From assembly GCF_016919385.1 (NCBI RefSeq), contig NZ_CP070351.1, positions 2,914,001 through 2,978,000 of the forward strand: a stretch of 64,000 nucleotides of DNA. The letters run 5' to 3'. Source of the stretch: Gordonia sp. PDNC005 (GTDB lineage: Bacteria; Actinomycetota; Actinomycetes; Mycobacteriales; Mycobacteriaceae). Below are positions 44,001 to 53,000 of this stretch, piece after piece. The translations under genes and the position numbers were made by a program. Numbering within the stretch: position 1 is the stretch's first letter; the number at the start of each line of letters is the position of its first letter. The notes under the pieces were generated by a model that did not search any database, was not told where the DNA came from, and worked only from the letters and a program-made list of their open reading frames with translations.

Positions 44001-47000
44001 CACCCGCGCTGTGTCGGGCGATGCGGTGAACTCGCTGAGGAGCCGAACCAGCGAGTCGGCGAACGACTCGACGGTGTCGGCGTCGAACAGGTCGGTGGCG
44101 TACTCGACCTTCAGTCGCCATTCGGCGTCCGTCGCTTCGACTGCGAAATGCAGGTCGAGTCGCGCCGACACGTCGAGTTGGTCGTAGGGGGCCACCCGCA
44201 GCGTTCCGGTGTCCACCCCGTCCCCGGCATCGGTCGGCAGGGCGCGGGTGAACTCGAGTGAGACCTGAGCCAGCGGTGCGAACGCCTCGCTGCGGACCGG
44301 GTCGACGGCGTCGACGACGGATTCGAACGGCACGTCGGAGTTCGCGAACGCTGTGGCGTCGACGTCACGGACCTGGGCGAGGAGTTCACCGAATGTCATT
44401 CCGGGCCGGACCGCTGCCCGCAGCGCCAACGTGTTGACGAACATGCCGACAAGACGTTCCAGGGCTTCCTGGCCACGTCCGGCGACTGCCGTCGAGATCA
44501 CCACGTCGTCGGCGGCCGACAGTCGTGAGAGCAGTGCCGCGAGACTCGCGTGCAGCACCATGAACTCGGTGGCGCCCGCAGTGGATGCAACTGCCCGAAC
44601 ACGGTGTGCGACGTCGGAGGGAATCAGCGTCGAGACCGACGAACCTCTACCCGACGCGACGGGCGGCCGTGGGCGGTCCGTCGGCAGATCGATGGCGTCC
44701 GGTGACCCGGCCAGGGTCTTGACCCAGTGACGCAGCTGACGCGCAACCACGGAACCGTCGTCGTCGACGGCCCCGAGTGCCTCGTGCTGCCAGATCGCAA
44801 AGTCGGCGAACTGCACCGGGAGCGGAGCGAACTCGGGCAACCGGCCCGCGACGCGCGACTCGTACGCGGAGACCAGATCGCTGACGAGCGGAGCCATCGA
44901 CTCCCCGTCCGCAGCGATGTGGTGCGCGACGAGGGCGAATACGTGCTCGTCGGGACCCACACGCCACAGGCGAGCGCGCAACGGCCACTGGTTCGCCAGA
45001 TCGAACCCGTCGCCCACTGCGGAGATCACCTCGTCGCGCGATTCGACCATCTGCCAGTCCAACCGTGTCGCAACGGTGTCCGCGGGCGCGATCACCTGGC
45101 GGGGGGCGCCGTCCACGTCGGGGAACGTGGTTCGGAGCACCTCGTGACGGACCACCACGTCGTCGAGTGCGTGCCGAAGCGCGACGGCGTCGAGGGCTCC
45201 GGAGAGCCGAAGCACCGCCGGAATGTTGTACGTTCCGGCACCGGGTTCGAACCTGTTGAGGAACCACATGCGCTGCTGGGCGAACGACAACGGGATCACG
45301 TTCGGCCGCGGAGTCACCGCCGTGACAGGCGGCAGCGCCGGGGCGCGGCCTGCGGTTGCTGCGATGATCTCGCGCACGCTCGGCGCGTCGAACAGATCGC
45401 GGATCGTCACCTCGACGTCGAGTGCCTCGGAGACTCGCGCGACGAGCCGCATCGCCGACAGCGAGTTGCCGCCGACGTCGAAGAAGTCGTCGGTGACTCC
45501 GACGGAGTCGACGCCGAGCACGTCGGCGAAGGCGTCAGCGACGGCTCGCTCCGCGCGCGTGGCCGGAACGACTTGTTCGGTGGTTCCGAACTCGGGTGCG
45601 GGGAGCGCTTTGCGGTCGATCTTGCCCGCGGTGTTCAACGCGATGTCGTCGAGCACCATCCACACGGTCGGAACCATGTATCCGGGGAGTGCACGATGCG
45701 CCTCCGCCTTGACCGCGTCGACGTCGATCTGTTCCCCCGGTCCGCCGGAGATGTAGCCGACCAGGTGTTCGCCACCGCCGGGTGCCGCGGCGACAGTCGC
45801 CGCCGCGTGGACGACGCCCGGGGCGGCGGCGAGCACCGATTCGATCTCCCCGAGCTCGATGCGTTGGCCTCGGAGCTTCACCTGGAAGTCGGTGCGGCCG
45901 AGGTATTCGATTCCACCGTCGGGCATACGTCGGACGAGGTCGCCGGTGCGGTACATGCGTGCGCCGGAGTCGCCGTACGGGTCCGCGACGAACCGCTCGG
46001 CCGTCAGGTCGCTGCGCGCCGCGTACCCGCGAGCGAGCTGGATGCCGCCGAGGTACAGCTCTCCCGGAACTCCCGCAGGCACAATGCGCAGACGGTCGTC
46101 GAGGACGAGGGCGGACGAGTTCCAGATCGGTGTCCCGATCGGCACGGTCGGGTCGTCAGCGCCGACTTCACCGATCGCGTACGCCGTGATCTCGACCGCC
46201 GCCTCCGTCGGCCCGTAGAGGTTGTAGAAGAGGGCCGTCGGCCACGCCCGCCTGGTCGCCGCCGCCACTGCGGGCGGAAGTGCCTCGCCGGTCGTCGACA
46301 GGATCCGCACCGAATCGAGCGAACGGGCCCGCTCATGACCGACCACGTCCAGGAACACCGACAGCATCGACGGCACGAAGTGCACCATTGTGGCCCGCGT
46401 CCTGGCGATCTCGTCGGCGACGTAACCGGGATCGAGGTGCCCGCCGTCGCGCAGCACCACCAGGGTCGCGCCGACCATCAGTGGCGCGAACAGTTCCGGC
46501 ACCGAGCAGTCGAAGGTGTACGGAGTCTTCTGGACGATCACGTCGGTCGTGTCGATCGGCAATTCGTCGACGCCCCACCAGAGTCGGTTCACCACGGCGT
46601 CGTGAGTGAGCGTCACCCCCTTGGGGCGGCCCGTGGAGCCGGAGGTGAAGAGCGTGTAGACCGCGCCGTCACCGCGGACCGGGCGTGTTCGGACGAGCTC
46701 CGCCAGGTCGGCAGGAGTGCCGGCCACGGGACCCGACTCGTCGAGAGTCTTGACCCTGACGCCCGCGTCGACGGCCGCAGTGACCACATCGTGGACCCGG
46801 TCGGTGTCGGAGACGAGAAGCATCACGGCGCCTGCCGTGCTCAACATGTACTCGGCGCGGTCAGTCGGGGCGCTGAGATCAATCGGCACGAACTGCGCAC
46901 CTGCCGCCACGACCGCGTGGACGGCGACCATCATCTCCACTGAACGCGGGATGCACACGGCGACCGCGGACTCCCGGTCGACGCCCGCTTCGACGATCTC

Positions 47001-50000
47001 GCCGGCCAGACGCGCGACGCGTCCGGCGAACTCGCCGTAGCTGACCGTCCGCTCGCCGACGATGAGCGCCGTTGATGCGGGGGCCGCTGCCGCACGCGCC
47101 GACAGCGCTGAGCTGATCGACGAGATCGTCGGCAGGATCGGAGGCGGCCCGTCGTGAGTGGCGATCACGGCCGCCTTCTCCGCGTCCGACAGCAGCTCGA
47201 CGTCCCCGACTGGTCGACCCGGGTCGGAGAGCAGTCCCGTCAGCAGTGATGTGAAGCGTGCAGTCGTGGTCGCGATGCTGCCCGCGTCGAACAGATCGGT
47301 GGCGAAGACGACAAGACCGTTCCAGTTCCCCGTGTCGCTCGGCGAGATGACGAACTGCAGATCGACCTGCGCGGGGGGGCTCGGAAGCGGGACTCCGGAC
47401 ACCGTCAGGTCTCCGAGGTCCAGGGAGCTCTCGCTGACCGATGCACCCGGGTCGAACGACAGCATCACCTGAGCGAGCGGAGCGAATGCTTCGCTCCGCG
47501 TCGGATTCACAGCATCGACGACCTGCTCGAACGGGACATCTGCATGCGCGAACGCGGCGAGGTCCACTTCGCGTGCCTCTGCCAGCAGCTCTCCGAACGT
47601 CATCGACCCGTCGACGTGGGTGCGCAGAACCAGTGTGTTGACGAACATGCCGACCAGCCGCTCGAGTCCGCCCTGTCCACGGCCGGCGACCGGTGTGGCG
47701 ACCGCGATGTCGTCGGTTCCGGACAGTCGCGCCAGGAGCACCGCGAGGGCTGCATGCAACACCATGAACGGTGTCGCGCCGGTCTGCCTGGCCACCTCGA
47801 CGACCCTGGCCGCGGTGGCTTCGTCGATCACGAAGTCCGACGTCTCTCCCGCTCCGCTGGCAACCGACGGCCGTGGACGATCGGTGGGCAGGTCGACGAC
47901 ACCCGGCATGGACGCGAGAGTGCTCGTCCAGTAGTCGAGTTGGCGGTCGACGACGGAGCCCCCGTCGCGGTTGCCGCCAAGCACCTGGTGCTGCCAGATC
48001 GCGAAGTCGGCGAACTGGAAATCCAGCGGGGTGATGGTCGGCGCATCCCCTGCGGCGCGGGCCGTGTAGGCGGCGACGAGGTCCGCGACGAACGGGCCCA
48101 TCGACTCGCCGTCGGCTGCGATGTGATGGAGGACGATCGCGATCACGTGCTCATCCGGACCTGACGCAAGCAGTCGGGTGCGCAGAGGCGGACGGTGCAC
48201 CAGATCGAAGCCTGCTGTCGCCGAGGCTTCGATGTCGGCCGGCGAGTCGACCTCCGCCCAGTCGAGCTGCTCGGAGATCAGGTCCGGCGAACCGACTGCC
48301 TGGTACGGGGTGCCGTCGACGTCGGGGAAGGTGGTGCGCAGCACTTCGTGATGTTCGACGACGTCGCACACGGCTGCCCGGAGCGCGGCGACATCCAACC
48401 GTCCGGTGAGGCGCAGTGCGAACGGGATGTTGTAGGTGCCCGAATCGGGCTCCAGCCGGTTGATGAACCACATTCGCTGCTGTGCGAACGACAGCGGAAC
48501 ACGCTCCGGACGCACTTCGACCGCTGTGATCGGCGGCAGTGCAGCAGCGCGTTCACCGATCGATGCGGCGAGGTCGCGGACCGTCGGTGCGTCGAACAGG
48601 TCGCGAACCGTCAGTTCCACTCCCCACGCGGTGGACAGTCGAGCCACGAGCCGCATCGCGGACAGCGAATTGCCGCCTGCGTCGAAGAACGATTCCGTGA
48701 CCGAGACACGTTCGATGCCGAGAACGTCGGCGAACACCGCACACCCGGACCGTTCTGCGTCCGTCTCGGGTTCGACGATCTCCGCGGTGCCGAAGTCCGG
48801 GGCGGGCAGAGCCTTGCGATCGATCTTGCCCGCGGTGTTGAGCGCGATGTCGTCGACGACCATCCACACCGTGGGGACCATGTAGACGGGCAGTGCTCGC
48901 GCCGCCTCGGCTTTCACCGCGTCGAGATCGATCGAGTCTCCCGGCGTCCCGGCGAGGTAACCGACGAGATGTTCGTCGCCGCCGGCAGCCTTCGACACCG
49001 TTGCCGCGGCATGGACGACACCCGGCACACCGGCGAGAACCGATTCGATCTCACCGAGCTCGATCCGCTGCCCGCGCAGTTTCACCTGGAAATCTGTGCG
49101 CCCCAAGTATTCGATACCACCGTCGGCCATGCGTCGAACCAGGTCGCCGGTGCGGTAGAGGCGTTCTCCCGGCGCACCGTGGGGGTCGGCGACGAATCGT
49201 TCCGCAGTCAGGTCGGCACGCGCTGCGTAGCCACGCGCGAGCTGCACCCCGCCGAGGTAGAGCTCCCCGGGGACGCCCACCGGAACACGTCGCAGTCGGG
49301 AGTCGAGGATCACCGCAGACGAGTTCCAGATCGGTCGGCCGATGGAGACCGTGTGTTCGTCGCCACGCATCGAGCCGATGCTGAACGCAGTGATCTCCAC
49401 GGCGGCTTCGGTCGGGCCGTACAGGTTGTAGAACTGCGCGTCCGGCCAGACGCTTCGGGTCTGTGCCGCGAGCGCCGGGGGCAGTGCTTCGCCGGTCGTC
49501 GAGACGATTCGGACACTGTCGAGTTCGGCGAGGCGCTGTTCACCGACGATCTCCAGGAACACCGAGAGCATGGAGGGCACGAAGTGGATCATCGTGGCGC
49601 GAGTGCGTGCGACCTCGGAGGCCACGTACAGCGGATCGAGGTGGCCGCCGTCGCGAAGCACGACGAGCGTCGCACCCCGCAGGAACGGAGCGAACAGCTC
49701 TGGCACCGAGCAGTCGAACGTGTAGGGAGTCTTCTGAATCACCCGGTCGCCGACAGTGATCGGCAGTTCGTCGAGGCCCCACCACAGGCGGTTGAGGACT
49801 GCATCGTGGGTGAGGGTCACGCCCTTGGGCCGACCCGTCGAACCCGAGGTGAACAGCGTGTAGGCGGCGTCGGCCCCGCTCAGGACGGGACCTGCGGACA
49901 CCACGTCGTGCAGTGCACCGGCGGACGCGTCGACGACGTCGTTCTCGTCGACGACGATGACGGGCAGGTGCGCGCCTCTCGCCACGTCTGTGACATCGCG

Positions 50001-53000
50001 AGCGATGTCGGAGCCGCCCACCAGCAGTGCGTGCGCACCGGATGTGGTCAGCATGTATTCGGCGCGATCGGCGGGCGCCGACAGGTCGATCGGCACGTAC
50101 TGGGCGCCGACGGCCATCGTCGCGTGCACTGCGACCATCATCTCGACCGACCGTGGAATGCACACGGCGACGGCGCTCCCCCGGCCGACTCCGCTGTCGG
50201 CGAGGACTCGTGCCAGTCGAGCGATGCGCGTTCCGAACTCGCCGTACGTCACCTCTCGATCGCCCGCGATGAGTGCGGTCACGTCGGGGGTGCGGTCGAT
50301 CTGCGCGGCGACGCCTGCCGGGACCGTGGTCACGGCGGGCAGGTCGGCGGCCTCACCCCACTCGACGGCGGCTTCGCCTGCCTCCTGGCTCGCGGTGAGG
50401 AGCCGAGCATCGCCGATCACCGTGTCGCCGGGCGACACCAGTTCGGTGAGCAGGGCGACGAAGCGGCTCGCGATCGTCTCAGCGGTCGACGGGTCGAAGA
50501 GGTCGACGGCGAACAGCAGCGCGCACGACCACGACTGTCCGGGTTCGGCGGTCCGGACGCCGACGAGCAGGTCGTAGTCGTTCGACTCGATCGTCCCCTC
50601 GATCGGGCTGACCGCGACGTCGCCGACCTGCATGTCGACGGCGGACGGAGCGTCCGGCGCCACCGACAGCATCACCTGCGCCAGCGGGGCGAACGACTCG
50701 CTTCGAGTCGGGTTGAGAGCTTCGACCAACGCTTCGAACGGGACGTCAGAGGCGGCGAACGCGTCGAGGTCGACCGACCTGACGTGCGCGAGAAACTCCT
50801 CGAACGTCGACGACGGCGCCACCGTGGTGCGCAGTACGAGGGTGTTGACGAACATTCCGACCAGCGGGTCGAGATCGCTCTGACCGCGGCCCGCGATCGG
50901 CGTCGCCACGGCGATGTCGTCTGTTCCGGACAGACGCGCGAGGAGCACGGCGAGAGCCGCGTGCAGCACCATGAACGGTGTGGCCTTCGAGGCGGCCGCA
51001 GTGTCGACGAGTGCGCGCGTGACGCCGGCGGGGAGGTCGAAGGCGACGGAGTCGACCCGACCTGTCGCGACCTGGCGTCGCGGACGGTCTGCGGGCAACG
51101 CAAGCACGTCGGGCAGGCCGGCGAGTGCAGTCGTCCATTTCGTGAGTTGGCGTCCGACGACCGAATCGGGGTCGTCGACGTCACCGAGTACGTTGTGCTG
51201 CCAGATCGCGTAGTCGGCGAACTGCACCGTCAGCGGTGGGAACGACGGCTCGGTCCCCTCGACGCGAGCCGCGTAGGCCCCGAAGACGTCGCGCAGTAGA
51301 GGCCCCATCGACTCGCCGTCCGCCGCGATGTGGTGGACGATGATCGCGAGCACAACCTCGTCTGGACCTGTCCGGAGGACACGGACGCGCAGGGGCAGTT
51401 CTCGGGCGAGGTCCCAGCCGGTGCCGAGCACCGCCTCCAACTCGTCCTGCCCGGCGACCGTCGCGATGTCGAGCATGCCCGGGATCGACTCGACCGGGTG
51501 AATCACCTGGACCGGGTCGCCGTCGACAGATCCGATGGTGGTCCGAAGGACCTCGTGCCGCCCGACGACGTCAACCAACGCACGCTGCAGGGCGTCGACG
51601 TCGACCGGCCCGCTGAGCCGCAACAGCACCGGGATGGCGTACGTCGTCGACTCGGGGTCCAGGCGATTGATGAACCACATGCGCTGCTGAGCGAACGACA
51701 GCGGGACCGTCGTCGGCCGCGGCGACACCGCGGTGACCTCGGGCAGTGCGTGGGCCCGGCCGGTCACTGCCTCGACGAGTTCCCGGACCGACGGACTGTC
51801 GAAGACGTCGCGAACAGTCACCTCCACTCCGAGAGCGTCGGAGACGCGGGCGGCCAGTCTCGTCGCCGCCAGGGAGTTTCCACCGAGGTCGAAGAAGCCG
51901 TCGGTGACGCCGACGGTGTCGACGCCCAGTAGGTCGCCGTACAACGCCGCGACGATGCTCTCCGAGTCGGTGGACGGCGCGATGTATTCGGCGGCCTCTG
52001 CCCGCGGTTCGGGCAACGCCCGCCGGTCGACCTTGCCCGCGGAACTGAGCGGCATCTCGTCGAGTGCCACCCACGCGCTCGGACGCATGTAGGGCGGCAG
52101 AGCCTGGGCGATCGACTTCTCGACCACGTCGAGGTCGACGGATGCGGGTGCGACATAGCCTGCCAGCTGCTGTCCCGCAGGACCGTCGACCACCGCTGCG
52201 GCCGCGTGAACCACCCCGGGGGCCGCAGCGATCGCCGCCTCGACCTCGCCGAGTTCCAGTCGCTGTCCGCGCAACTTGACCTGGAAGTCGGTGCGACCGA
52301 GGTAGTCGATCGCACCGCTCGGGGTCCACCTCACGAGGTCACCCGTGCGGTACAACCTCCCACCCGCAGGACCGAACGGATCGGCGACGAATCGTTCGGC
52401 GGTCAGATCCGGGCGTGCCGCGTACCCGCGCGCGAGTTGGACTCCGCCGAGGTACAACTCGCCCGGCACACCCGCCGGCACCTGCTGCAACGCCGCGTCG
52501 AGGATGTACGTCGTCGTCGCGGGCACCGGACGCCCGATGGGCACCACGGCGTCGTCGAAGGTCACGTGATGCGCGGTGACGTCGACGGCCGCCTCGGTCG
52601 GGCCGTACAGGTTGTGCAGTTCGGCGGTGGGAAGGCTGCGAAGCACCGGGCCCGCGACTGCCGCCGTCAGAGCCTCACCAGAGGTGAACACCCTGCGGAG
52701 GGAGTCGAGACGTACCAGATCGTCACCTAGGACGTCGGAGAACGCCGCAAGCATCGACGGGACGAAATGGACCGCGGTCACGGCGTGCTCGACGATCAGT
52801 TCGGAGAGGTGGCCGGGATCGCCGTGACGTCCCGGTTCGACGAGCACCAGGGGCGCACCGATCGCTGCGGGCAGGAACAGTTCCCACACCGACACGTCGA
52901 AGGTGATCGGCGTCTTCTGCAGGAACACGTCGGATTCCGTCAGCTGGTAGAGATCCCGCATCCAGGCCAATCGGTTCACGATCGCCGAATGCGACACTGT

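Noticed and set aside
48195..51299. 1034-residue plus-strand frame antisense to NRPS 2
   Set aside because: The product is His/Arg/Asp-rich with no domain. It mirrors the repetitive NRPS modules on the other strand, and similar shadows recur at 44727-46943 and 38484-40157.
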